64,000 nt of DNA from Beroe forskalii (Eukaryota; Ctenophora; Nuda; Beroida; Beroidae): positions 496,001 to 560,000 of the forward strand of contig WFMF01000057.1 in the NCBI GenBank assembly GCA_011033025.1, given 5' to 3'. Below the pieces are notes generated by a model. That model ran no database searches and was not told the DNA's origin. It saw nothing but the letters and a program-made list of their open reading frames with translations. A program made the position numbers and the translations under genes. Shown here in pieces: positions 1 to 10,839 of the stretch. Position 1 is the stretch's first letter, and each line of letters starts with the position of its first letter.

Positions 1-3000
1 TGGATCATCAGATAGTATTTTTGTTCCCTTTCATCCATTGCATTATCTATCTTATCACCAACAAGAGCCAGGAATTCTAATAATTCCTGTTCATCGGCAT
101 TGTCCACATGAAAATAGAAAATGATCAATAATCCAGTAAATAAAACTCTTTCAGGAGTAACAGTCTCTTTATTGGAAGTTTTATAGATGAAATCATCAAT
201 AAATTTTCTCATATTAGGTTTCTGCAAAGTATTGCTCAAAGAATCTATACAAAAGCTCAGTCCAAGATACTGATCAGAATCAATAAGTATCTGTATAGCA
301 TCTTTAATACAAACTGTTTTTGGCTGTATCCTGTAGTAAACATGAATAATAACACCTGTTGCAACAGAAGCACACTGAGATACAAGATCATAGCTGTAGT
401 CTGGTGGAATGTTGGTAGTGCATGCATTTAAAAGCATCTGTAGCAGACTATCATCACCTATCTCACAAGCTATTTTTGCAACATATGCACTGCATAACAA
501 AAGTATTGCATTTGTCTTCACAGCTTTGTTAGTGCAGTTGAAAACGGTTAGAGTTCGGAGTATTCCTATTTCTTTCTTTAGAATAGGTTCTATATTTACA
601 ATACTGATCTCGTGTTTTTGAGCAATTTTATATAAACTCAATGTAATGCTAGTAGTGGTAAGAACCTGGAGGAACATTTTATTGCTATTTTGTAATTGTT
701 TATCAATAAATGCTGAAACATCTTGCTTAATTTGTAATAACTGATCAAGGATTATGCTATTAGAATTAATATCACCACGATTTCTCCTTTGGTATGATGG
801 CAAATTGATGATTGATGTCATGTAAGCATACATGAAATGAATCCAACTTTCAATGATGATGATTCCATCAAATGGATCATGAAATAGGTCATCAGTATAC
901 TTATTCAAAATTTCTGATAAGATCCTTTCATTCTCCTGCAGCTTTTGTTTGTGCTTCTGCCTCCCAGCATTACTTCCTATAGCAGTGAATGAAAAAAGAA
1001 CATGTGTCAAATTTCTCTCATTAGATATGTTCTTGAAATTTGCCCGAAATTCTGTAATCAGTTTTTTGGATGGATTAGGAATGGTTCCTATTTCCTGAGT
1101 TGGAAAATTTTGCAACTCATTGGATATCATGTTGGCTAGGAATTCAGCAGCATATTCAGGATACTCTTTCTTTTCAATCATGAGCATCTGTATATGCTTA
1201 TATATTTCAGGTGCACTGATGAATTCAATACCTGATTTTAAAAGTGCTTTGTAGGACATACTTGAAACTTCAATGTCTGGAGATTGTGTAAATTCCCAAA
1301 GTTTATTCAAAATTTCATCATATAGCTCACATTGTTGGCAGTTGGTAACAAATTCTGAATAGAAAAAGCACAGTGGCAAAGCAAGCTGATCATTACCAAC
1401 ATACTGACTGATGAAATTGAAATAAATTTGTCGAAAGTCAAGGCCATTCAAACATAAGTATGTGAAACTATCAATACACATACCAATGATTTTGGGATCA
1501 GATGAAAAGTTGGAATATTTGAATATTATCTTATGAATATCATCAGCATCAGTTGGCCGAGAACTACTACAAATTCGCCTGATAATTTGCATTATAGCAA
1601 GATCTTGATTTGGAAACTTTGGGTTGAAGAGCATAGAATAAAATGCATTATAAACTAAGCCACCATGATCTTCCCAAATGTCATACATTACTTGATAGGA
1701 TAACTTATAGAATGCTTCCTCATCAAATGGCCCACCAACACTGAAAATCATTTTGGTCATTTTCTTTAAAACAGAAGTAGAAGCATTTTTAACAAGTAGA
1801 CATATATTCTTTATGTATAAGTGGTAGAACTTCATACTTTGCTTCACTTTGTCTTCTCGAATCAGCTTCATGTGAATGATCAAAAAAGTGAGAATAGTTA
1901 GATTAGTGGAATCATCTGAAAATCTGAATGTAGAAAGTAATAAATTAGAAGGTCTATCTTCTGAAACCACCAAGCAGTGACATAAAACAATTGCAGAAAA
2001 TGATGTTAATTTTGATTTCTGGAGCTGCCTTTCAATTAGTTTAAGTCCGTTCTCTGCTATATAGCTCAAAACTTGCCCTAACTTCAAAGAAATAAGAGTG
2101 GCTTCTGTCTTGATACATTTGTCTGAATAGTCATCTTGTGAGATATAATCCTTTTGTTCTGGAGGACATGGCCCCATATTAAGAATCTTACAAATTATTT
2201 CACTAACTTCATTTTTGGCCTCAGAATCATTTATTCCACCAAGAATAGATAATGGATAAAGGAAACACCCAAATAGATGGATATTTGCACCTTGTTTGAC
2301 ATTCACAAAACTTTTGATGAATGGCAATATTGATGGGGTTGGATACTTCATAATTACATATGCAGCCAATCCAACAAGACCAGGAGTTAGACTGATATGA
2401 TTATATAGAGTGGGAGAAGAAATAATCTTATGTTTTTGTTGTTGACAAAGTCCCAATAAGAACTGTTCAGGTGTAATTGAATTTCCAGGTTGCACTGATG
2501 CTGCAACAGAGAACAGTACTGAGGCATATCTATTAGATGAAATAAGTGTTGGTGGAGGTCCAGGAACTACGATTTGCAAGAGACTATGCAAGAATAACCA
2601 GTATTCTGGTTTTGATATTTGGGGATTAAGATTACTTGCAGTTGATAATAAAAATTCATGAACTGAACGATAATGAAACTGTGACAACCAATGAAGTGTT
2701 GCTGTAGCTGAAAACAGATCTTTTGATTCAAACAAATGCATAAAGTAATTTTTACTCCATACAATTATCTCACTATCATTTTCGCCTTTATTAGGGTTTT
2801 CTTGCAGGTATTTAATGAAGAACTTCCTTAGTAACATATTCACTGACATTACTGCTAAAGGATAAAACTTCACAAGCTTCACTAATAAATCCGAACTATC
2901 TTGATAAATGACTAGTAATTCAACATAAAACTGCAAGAGAACATTTCTAGAGTGAGAGTTAGGGATGATTGTAGCAAGCTTTTCAAGAAATATCTGTCTC

Positions 3001-3206
3001 CTCTTTGTGTGAATATCTTTATGAAGTATTTGACATGCTGATAATGCACTCTGAACAGTGACAATGTCATCAGTCAGTAAATGTTCCCATGTAAATGCTT
3101 TATCAAGAGGTGATCCATTTAAATAATCAGACAAACTGTTTTCCCAAATTTGACGAACGCTATCTCCTCTGATGAGTGGGCAAATGTGATCTCTTGGAAG
3201 CATGAC
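1..3206 (-). CDS. FOCAD: Focadhesin homologue, long internal exon (partial)
   Basis: The minus strand stays open from 3206 to the left edge, about 1068 codons without a stop. An acceptor (TTTTGATTCTAG) ends at 3207, so this is an exon that begins GTC ATG; the ATG at 3203 could instead be a start. The protein is helical and HEAT-like, without catalytic motifs or membrane segments. Stretches such as ICSSSRPTDADDIHKI, YDEILNKLWEFTQSPDIEVS and SYQVMYDIWEDHGG follow, by my recollection, the order and spacing of the DUF3730/focadhesin region of animal FOCAD, a cytoplasmic HEAT-repeat protein reported at focal adhesions. Codons are A/T-rich in third position, unlike the other genes here, and no intron interrupts 3.2 kb. 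The C-terminal part lies outside the window. Exportin-like HEAT proteins are the main alternative. Confidence 0.7.
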
Positions 3207-3857
3207 CTAGAATCAAAATTAAGGTTAGAAGAAAAATGGTAACCAACATAGCGAAGAATATTCTATTTTAGATGACAAGGGAAAGCATTTTCAATGTGAA
3301 GATATACTGAAGTATATCCACAGCAGCAGCTTGTTTAAAAGCTAAAGCCCTAGAAATATTGATATCTGAATAAGTAAATATACCTATTTAAAGATATGCT
3401 ATACTGAAAGGTAAACTGTCAAAACAAAATCACTGGAGGGATTTTTCAAAAATGCCCAAATTTATCAAATTAAATTAGGGGATTTTCGCCTTTTTTGTCA
3501 AATTCGAAAAATAAGGTCACTTTTGGGAATAAATCAGAACTTGAGAAAGGCCAATATCACTGAGGTGATCGATGTAGCAGAATTTCCAGTACAAGATCCC
3601 TTTTATCGAGTCGAGTGTAGAAGGTTTTAATTGGAATAACTGCATTTTAGATATTTTGAACTCTTCTGCACTGATATACTTATTAAAATTTGTCTGGGAA
3701 TCATCATGTACCCTGACAAGGTATATATCACCACCAAATCCATGGGGTTGGGGGCACTATGAAGGCTTTAGCAAGCCTACTGTCTCTTATTTATCTATCT
3801 ATCTACCCTGACAAAGTACTCAAAATACAACAATAAGTTAAAAACCTGACTTGCTCC

Positions 3858-3935
3858 ATCTGAACCTCACTCCACCTGACCCTCACTCCACCTGACCCTA
3901 TCTCCACCACACCCTCTCTCCACCTGATATCCTTA
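3858..3935. repeat. Short degenerate tandem repeat (about 17-20 bp)
   Basis: CTCCACCTGACCCTCA-like units repeat about four times. On the minus strand they read CAGGTGGAGTGAG. The rest of 3207-4095 is A/T-rich DNA in which I see no exon. Confidence 0.6.
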
Positions 3936-4095
3936 CTCTTCATAAGCAATAAGTCACAAGCTCTTGGCAGTTCTTACCTTTGTCAGACATTCTGACCTGC
4001 AAGCCACCCCATGGATTGCATTGCACAGAAGGGTCTATCATCAATAAACAATTCTCACCTGGGAACTTTATTCTTAATAATTGAAATAATAATAA

Positions 4096-4906
4096 GGGGC
4101 CATCCAGAAATGAGTTCATCAAAAATTGGCCTTTTTTGCATATACATACATACTTCCTCATCACTACCTCATCATTTGGGAAAGATACATACATACCCCT
4201 ACCTCATCTCATCATTTCAAGATTTATGTCAACCACTCATTAAATATCAAAGGCTGAAGTGACGTCAGTTTTTTTTACTGAAATTTAACTACTTCTTCTT
4301 TTAACTAAGATGTTAATTTTGAATAAAAGAGTCTTCTTCTAGCCTTGATTATAATATGGTTCTTACTGATTATTATGCAAGTAAATTAAGTTCTCCCCAT
4401 TCTCATTTGACTCTCATTCTTTCCACTTTGAAAATCTACTATAAAAAGGCCCAATTGTGGACGCTCTGAGTGACCAACTGGGCCAAAAATTGGTAATTAG
4501 ATACTCCTAGGGACTATATAAACACATTCAAACCAGTTTTGAGACATTTTATGCCTTGAAAGTCCAATGTTGCCAAAAATTCACAAGTCATATCTTCAAT
4601 GCCCTCTACAACTCCAAACAGGTTTTGGAGTCATTTTCCAATTTTATTAACCCTTCAAAATCCCTGTTCCCATTTGGTTCCATCCTTTTCATGACCTTTC
4701 TGAAATAGGCCAATTCACTAACTCTTAAATTCAGTGTAACAGTGTCATCCAATTTTACAACGAGCACTGAGCAGTTGATGTCAAAATTTTGCCTCTAAGT
4801 GATGAGCTTATCATTTTGCAAACCTACATACATACTACCTAATCATTTCCATAACATACATACAAACCCAAGTGATGAGCTCATTTCTGGATGGCCCCTT
4901 AATTGA
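4096..4906. mobile_element. Non-autonomous inverted-repeat element, about 0.8 kb
   Basis: AAGGGGCCATCCAGAAATGA begins near 4097 and its reverse complement ends near 4902; the match extends through GTTCATCA / TGATGAGC. AAT flanks both ends and may be a target duplication. The interior holds CATACATAC-type satellites but no transposase reading frame, so this looks like a MITE-type cut-and-paste derivative of unknown superfamily. Confidence 0.65.
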
Positions 4907-5649
4907 AATTTATAAACACTTTTTTTAATGCATGCTTATACTCAGCAGTGCTAATACCAAAATGAAACCTAAGATATGAAGCAGTCTCAACACTTTAAGA
5001 ATCAACAAGTCAGGCTTGCCCCATCACACCCTTAATGGGAATTGAAATTTATGTGAATCAAACACTCTATCAGACACTTTGGTAATTACAAACTTTCGTG
5101 ATCACACACTTTGAGGATTTGCCAGGCGTTGCCTGGCCCCCTGCAACGTCTGGCAATTGAGGATCACACTCTTCACAGGAATTTCCCTAAATATAATAGG
5201 AGACCAAACAGTCATAATATTTGGCTCAAAACACTTTTTGGCATTCTGTGGCAGTTTGTTCCCTATTTGTTTGTTCTCTATTCCGATTTTACAAAGCATT
5301 GACTAACAGCACCATCTAACCAGATGCTTACATTCAAGACTGAAATTGCAAAGTAAGGATTTATGAATCACATCAAAATTTGCTTGTGACTGAATACATG
5401 AATGTTTCAAATCTAACAAAAAAAAATAAAATTAGAGTCCTTTAAATGAACTAAATAAACCGGTCATTTTTGAAAAATCTTTATTATATCCGTTCCAAAG
5501 AAGTCGTCGAAGGATGTTATCGTATCCTACCCCGCGCGCGCGCAACGTTCCACATATGGATGGTCACATTTGCGATTGCCCTAAGCATAGTACTATTCTG
5601 CGCGCGCCGTTGTTCCTCTTCAGGCCGTGCGCGCACATAAGTATTACCA
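4907..5649. other. No gene seen
   Basis: I see no splice-bounded exon or clear repeat. A GC-rich segment at 5510-5570, including CAACGTTCCACAT, recurs in reverse at about 40050-40120, so it belongs to a dispersed family. Confidence 0.5.
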
Positions 5650-5652
5650 CGT

Positions 5653-6122
5653 GTATGGTGGCCCAGCAGGCTCACTTTTTTTCACATGTGTTTTTTGTGT
5701 TTTAGGCGAAAAAACACTAAAAAACGTGTTTTAGACACAAAAATCATATAATTTTTACATAGTAAGTTTTTTCATGAAATTTGTGTTTTAGACGCATTTT
5801 TACTGTTTTTTGTGTTTTAGACGCGTTTTTAGTGTTTTTTGTGTTTTAGACACATTTTTAGTGTTTTTTGTGTTTTAGACGCGTTTTTAGTGTTTTTTGT
5901 GTTTTAGACACGTTTTTCATGTTTTTTCTGTTTTAGACACATTTTTCATGAAATTTGTGTTTTAGACGCGTTTTTACTGTTTTTTGTGTTTTAGGCACGT
6001 TTTTCATGTTTTTTGTGTTTTAGACACATTTTTAGTGTTTTTTGTGTCTAAAACAGAAAAAACATGAAAAACGCGTCTAAAACACAAAAACACATGTAAA
6101 AAAGTGAGCCTGTTGGGCCATG
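5653..6122 (+). mobile_element. 470-bp foldback element, copy 1
   Basis: The element starts TGGTGGCCCAGCAGGCTCAC and ends with the inverted GTGAGCCTGTTGGGCCA. Its interior is a tandem array of about 29-bp units built on GTGTTTTAGACGCG and TTTTTAGTGTTTTTT. It has no coding capacity. A second copy lies inverted at 6877-7345, so the pair can fold across the 755 bp between them. Confidence 0.75.
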
Positions 6123-6138
6123 AGTGTTACCGAGGTAT

Positions 6139-6379
6139 CTCTCCCATATAAACGGCTCTGAGTGACGTCACAGATCTGAACGTCAATTTTTCTGTATCCT
6201 TAACCTAACCATAACCCTAACCAAAACCTTAACCTTAATCCTAACCCTAACACTAACAAATCTTGACCCTAATCCCTGACCGTAACCCTTGTTCCCCTAA
6301 AGCTGCCGTGCGCTTAATTATATTTTTCTGAGTGACGTCATTGTCATAGATAATGAAAGCTCCCGTTTATATGGGAGAC
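6139..6379 (-). mobile_element. MITE with GTCTCCCAT termini and telomere-like interior
   Basis: The ends are inverted (CTCCCATATAAACGG and CCGTTTATATGGGAGA), followed by subterminal AGTGACGTCA. The interior at 6199-6275 is CCTTAACCTAACC/CCCTAA-like. Relatives lie at 8876-9060 (complete) and 8239-8321 (left half). The element has no coding capacity. Confidence 0.75.
6199..6290. repeat. Interstitial telomere-like CCCTAA repeat (degenerate)
   Basis: Repeated AACCCTAA/AACCTAACC words form the centre of the MITE. It resembles the animal TTAGGG telomere repeat but is irregular. Similar short stretches occur at 14700-14790 and, inverted, at 34760-34850 inside foldback spacers. Confidence 0.6.
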
Positions 6380-6524
6380 CTACCGTTACCGAAGCCGTCG
6401 CCTGGTCGCCAGTCGCGTTTAACGCGCCGTTCCCCTAACCAGGGGTGTCGTAACCAGGGCCCTGGTTATTCCTAAGCCCGCATAGGTGTGCGTACCCTGA
6501 GGAAGCGCGCCGTGCAACGCAGAC

Positions 6525-8050
6525 AGGGATATACGTGTTTAGCAACCCTGGTTAGGGTTCCTAAGCCCGCATAGGTGTGTGTACGCGCCGCGCGCTTCCC
6601 TACGGGACGGGACACCCCTGTGCTGGGGAAGCGCGCCGCGCGAGCCACACAGGGATATACGTGTTTAGTTCCCCTAACCAGGGGTGCCGCGCCGCGCACT
6701 CCGTGCGCGTAACCAGGGTCCTGGTTAGGGCAAGTGTTTAGCAACGCTTGCTGGTTAAGGCAAGCATCAAGCATCTGTCGGGGTGAAGTTTTCTCTTTTG
6801 TTTCACGCACGAAGTACGAGCTGCGGCGCGTTAAGCGCCACTGGCGACACCCGCGCCCTCGGTATGCGGTAACACTCATGGCCCAACAGGCTCACTTTTT
6901 TTACATGTGTTTTTGTGTTTTAGACGCGTTTTTTCTGTTTTAGACACAAAAAACACTAAAAATGTGTCTAAAACACAAAAAACATGAAAAACGTGCCTTA
7001 AACACAAAAAACAGTAAAAACGCGTCTAAAACACAAATTTCATGAAAAATGTGTCTAAAACTGAAAAAACATGAAAAACGTGTCTAAAACACAAAAAACA
7101 CTAAAAACACGTCGCGTCTAAAACACAAAAAACACTAAAAATGTGTCTAAAACACAAAAAACACTAAAAACGCGTCTAAAACACAAAAAACAGTAAAAAT
7201 GCGTCTAAAACACAAATTTCATGAAAAAACTTACTATGTAAAAATTATATGATTTTTGTGTCTAAAACACGTTTTTTAGTGTTTTTTCGCCTAAAACACA
7301 AAAAACACATGTGAAAAAAAGTGAGCCTGCTGGGCCACCATACCACGTGTCCCTTTTTGTTCGCACTCGCTTTTCGTAGATAAGACGCGCTTGCGCGCGC
7401 AAAATAAGGCCCTGTAACATGGTGATGGAGTAACGTAAGCTTGCTAAACACGTATACCCCTGTTATCGTCGCGTAGCTGTACGGTAGCGCACTGCGCGCG
7501 TACACACACTGAAAACGTAAGCACCTGGTTAGGTAAACATTAATGCGCTTTTGCCATAGTCAGAAAAAATAGTTGGGCAACGTCCATCACTCCGTCGAAA
7601 GAAGTCGTACCAAAGAAGTCGATTGAAACCGTTTATGTGCGTTCGAGTACTAGGAGCTGAGTTTAGCGCGCCCTCTTAAGCCCGCATATGTGTGTGCGCT
7701 GCGCGCGCTTCCAAACGTGTTTATATACGTGTTTAGCAAAAGCGCGCCGCCATGCTGCTTGCTAAACACGTATACCCCTGTTTGCGTTGCCAGTTGCGCG
7801 GCGCACACCTTAAAAGCGGGCCTTCCTAAGCCCAGTATATACATGTTTAGCCGCGCTTCCCATTTATGAAGGAAGTGCGCCGATTGTCTTCAACTCTTAA
7901 ATCCCACAAATTTTGATACACATGTTTAGCAAGAATTCTATGGAATTTTTATAAAGTGAAGTGCGCAGAAATTGTCTTCAAGTTCAACTTCATAAAAATC
8001 CCATCAAATTCTTGCTAAACACGTATATGATATACGTGTTAAGCAAGAAT
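6525..8050. repeat. Cluster of ATATACGTGTTTAGCA motifs on both strands
   Basis: About nine copies of ATATACGTGTTTAGCA or its reverse complement occur near 6530, 6653, 6730, 7440, 7725, 7760, 7838, 7920 and 8015-8045, between GC-rich CGCGCC blocks. Around 7915-8075 several copies pair as inverted repeats with AAGAATTTGATGGAATTTTT. No gene is apparent. Confidence 0.55.
6877..7345 (-). mobile_element. 470-bp foldback element, copy 2 (inverted)
   Basis: This is the mirror copy of the element at 5653-6122, with the same 29-bp array read as CGCGTCTAAAACACAAAAAAC. Outer sequence CCACCATA mirrors TATGGTGG, making a near-palindrome of about 1.7 kb. Confidence 0.75.
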
Positions 8051-8238
8051 TTGATGGAATTTTTATAAATTTGAAGGCGGAACTAATAGTAATGGTCAGA
8101 CAACGTCTGACAAAAATGACCAAGCTTAATTCAACCTCTTTCGATTTCGGACCGAACCTGACTTCAGTTTGCAGTATGGATAGCTTCATTTTTGGATGAA
8201 GACGCTGTCTTAATGCCATTGTTCACTGTCTTAGGCTA

Positions 8239-8321
8239 GTCTCCCATGTAAACGTGAGCTTTCATTATCTATGACAATGATGACGTCACCCAGAAAATAT
8301 AATTGAGCGCATCTAGCGCTT
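8239..8321 (+). mobile_element. Left half of the GTCTCCCAT MITE
   Basis: GTCTCCCATGTAAACG followed by CATTATCTATGACAATGA and TGACGTCACCCAGAAAA matches the left half of the copy at 8876. The right end is missing. Confidence 0.6.
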
Positions 8322-8875
8322 TAAAGGTTACTGTCAGGGCAAGGAATTAATGTCACAAACTAACTCAAACTGTATCCATGCAAATTTCGGCATTGATTGG
8401 ACATTCACAGATGGTTTTATGAGAAGAATGGTCAAAATTTTTGCGCAGCATTTTCGGTCTGAAAGTGATTTATTATTTTATTCATATTGTGCACGGTAAG
8501 AAAAGAATTTGCCGTTTCAACTTTCACGTGTTTGTATCGATCGATCCATGATTGCGGTGCACATAATTAAATATACTAATCTGGTAGTTGGTACTATGAA
8601 TTAACGAAAAATAAAATATTAGATTGTTTTGAATCATATCCATAACAATGATTTAAGATTAAGTTAAACATTGAAAATTTAAATCTAATAAAATTGAAAT
8701 CCACGCGCAATCAACAATCAAAAATATATATTTAATACTAATAGTTAAATATATAATTAATTTAATTTCAATTGTATTTGAATAGAGGACGACAGAACAA
8801 GATGTTGATGTTAGTTCTGTTAAATTCAAAACAATGAATCACAATCAAAAATCTGTTTTATTCGGACAATGGTCA

Positions 8876-9060
8876 GTCTCCCATGTAAACAGGAGCCTTC
8901 ATTATCTATGACAATGACGTCACTCAGAAAAATATAAAAGAGCATTTTGCGCTTTAAGCATTAAGGTTAGGGGTCTGGTTAGGATCATGATTCGGTTTAG
9001 GATACAGAAAAATTGACGTTTAGATCTGTGACGTCACTCAGCCCCGTTTACATGGGAGAC
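8876..9060 (+). mobile_element. Complete GTCTCCCAT MITE, 185 bp
   Basis: Perfect ends GTCTCCCATGTAAAC and GTTTACATGGGAGAC, with subterminal TGACGTCACTCAG on each side. CGGACAATGG occurs within 20 bp on both flanks, which may be a local duplication. Confidence 0.75.
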
Positions 9061-9196
9061 ATACCCGGACAATGGGCAAATTCTGGAAAAGACCAATGCC
9101 TGTGATCATCTGCGAATCTTAGAGATCAAGTAAAATTTAATCTGAATTCCTTATCCATGTGTATTGACTGCTTTAATAATATTAATAATAATACGG

Positions 9197-10731
9197 TTAT
9201 GTTTTCAAACGGCTATTTTTCAACCGACTATTTTCAATACCGAAGTAGATGAATAAGAGGATACTGAATACGATGAGCAAGCCAGCTTGACTGTATAGAA
9301 TGTAGAGAATCTTGGGGTGCAAATCTCCTTCCTCATACCAAAGAGCCTGAAATATTAATATTAGGATTTAAACTCAGGGACCCTAAACTCAACTTTATCC
9401 AAACACAAGGAAATATTTTGTTTCTCATGGTCATATTATTTATTATTTCTCATGGTAAGGTCTGATTTCACATATAACTCCGTTAAAATGAATGGGGATT
9501 GACTCAGTCCCTGGAACGGTTTCAAAATATCCAGTTTTTCAAGAGGCAAATAAACTTGATTGATTTTAAATTCAAACATTAAATTTAAAAACGAGAATTC
9601 GATCACGGAAGTAAATTAATTTCTAAATCATAAGCACCATCAATGAATTGTCATGGTTACAAGTTGCCATCATACAAATCAGAAGAGAAGTATTACGAAG
9701 TTCAAGAGGTACCCACCAAAATAAAAGTAGTTCCGGTTAGGCCAATGAGCGTGAGACTAAGGAAAACGTGGAGTCCGATGTTGTGGTCCTTCCCTACACT
9801 GCACGCCACCACAAGAGTTGTGCCTGCATAGTTATACTGCGGTGAGACGACACAGAATTGAAAATAATTTAGAAAAAATAATATGCCGTGATGAGTACAG
9901 TGAACTAGTGAAGAAGGTAACGCGTATGTGTGCACATCGATCGATCGATAGACCAGTCGAAAGAATGCGCAAATTGCAGCAATTAAATTCAATTAAAAGC
10001 AAATTGAAGCCTTGCGCACTGTAATTTGCGCGTTCTTTCGACGGGTCTTTCGATCGATCTATGTCTATGTGCAAACATACGCGAAAGTACCTGTTAGTGT
10101 TATGAGAACAGTGAAGGAAAGTACCTGTGATGAGTACAGTGAAGAAGGCGAGTGCCCACTGCAGGAGATACCTGTTATGAGAACAGTGAAGAAGGTGAGT
10201 GCCCACTGCAGGAGATACCTGTTATGAGTACAGTGAAGAAGGTGAGTGCCCACTGCAGGAGATACCTGTTATGAGAACAGTGAAGAAGGCGAGTGCCCAC
10301 TGCAGGAGATACCTGTTATGAGAACAGTGAAGAAGGCGAGTGCCCACTGCAGGAGATACCTGTTATGAGAACAGTGAAGAAGGCGAGTGCCCACTGCAGG
10401 AGATACCTGTTATGAGAACGGTGAAGAAGGCAAGTGCCCACTGCAGGAGATACCTGTTATGAGTACGGTGAAGAAGGCGAGTGCCCACTGCAGGAGATAC
10501 CTGTGATGAGAACAGTGAAGAAGGTGAGTGCCCACTGCAGGAGATACCTGTGATGAGAACAGTGAACTAGTGAAGAAGGTAAGTACCTGTTATGAGTACG
10601 GTGAAGAAGGCGAGTCCCCACTGCAGGTACTTGGTTCTGGGATGTGTTTCCCCGAAGAGGGGGGCGCTGATGTTGCTGCTGATGCTGTCCCTATTGAGGT
10701 CCCCCCTCAGAGCGTCAGACTCTTCGTACAT
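9197..10731 (-). CDS. TMEM243: TMEM243-family four-helix membrane protein, complete
   Basis: Three minus-strand exons join in phase: 10731-10587 (starts ATG, ends phase 1), 9823-9717 (ends phase 0) and 9346-9197 (TAA). The product is about 133 residues. The N-terminal tail contains SAPLFGETHPRTKYLQWG, and an ALWYEEGDLHPK loop lies between helices 3 and 4; both match, by my recollection, the PLFGET and YRQGDLEPK motifs of vertebrate TMEM243 (about 118 residues). Helices lie near residues 38-58, 65-85 and 105-125. The family's function is poorly known. The donor of exon 1 (ATAACAG|GTACTT) is the seed of the 47-bp array filling part of intron 1. A nearer acceptor at 9837 is out of phase and was not used. 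Confidence 0.85.
9922..10083. mobile_element. Hairpin insertion, about 160 bp
   Basis: GCGTATGTGTGCACATCGATCG at the left pairs with CGATCGATCTATG and GTGCAAACATACGC at the right (arms of about 60 bp, imperfect). It interrupts the end of the 47-bp array, because array-like words occur on both sides. Confidence 0.6.
10095..10640. repeat. 47-bp minisatellite built on the TMEM243 exon 1 donor
   Basis: About ten 47-bp units on the plus strand contain ACCTGTTATGAGAACAGTGA and AGGCGAGTGCCCACTGCAG. On the minus strand each reads CTGCAGTGGGCACTCGCC, then TCACTGTTCTCATAACAG|GTA. That is the last 34 nt of TMEM243 exon 1 plus its splice donor, with a CTCCTGCAG acceptor-like word before it. The unit nearest the exon is the coding one. 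Confidence 0.85.
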
Positions 10732-10839
10732 CACTCAGGGGAGATAAAAGTAGATGAGGAGAGGTGGGTTATAGGAAGAGGAGGGGGAGGATTACGAGAA
10801 TTTAGGAAGGAGTGGTGATTTCGAGGAGGGTAGAAGGAG

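Noticed and set aside
409-621. 70-codon plus-strand frame
   Set aside because: Antisense shadow of the focadhesin exon.
6472-6879. 135-codon minus-strand frame rich in Arg
   Set aside because: GC-rich repeat motifs inside the foldback spacer; stops are rare there only because of base composition.
10095-10640. Plus-strand 17-nt mini-introns (GTGAGTGCCCACTGCAG) between 30-nt exons
   Set aside because: The numbers fit neatly, but the units are explained by TMEM243 exon 1 and its donor on the minus strand.
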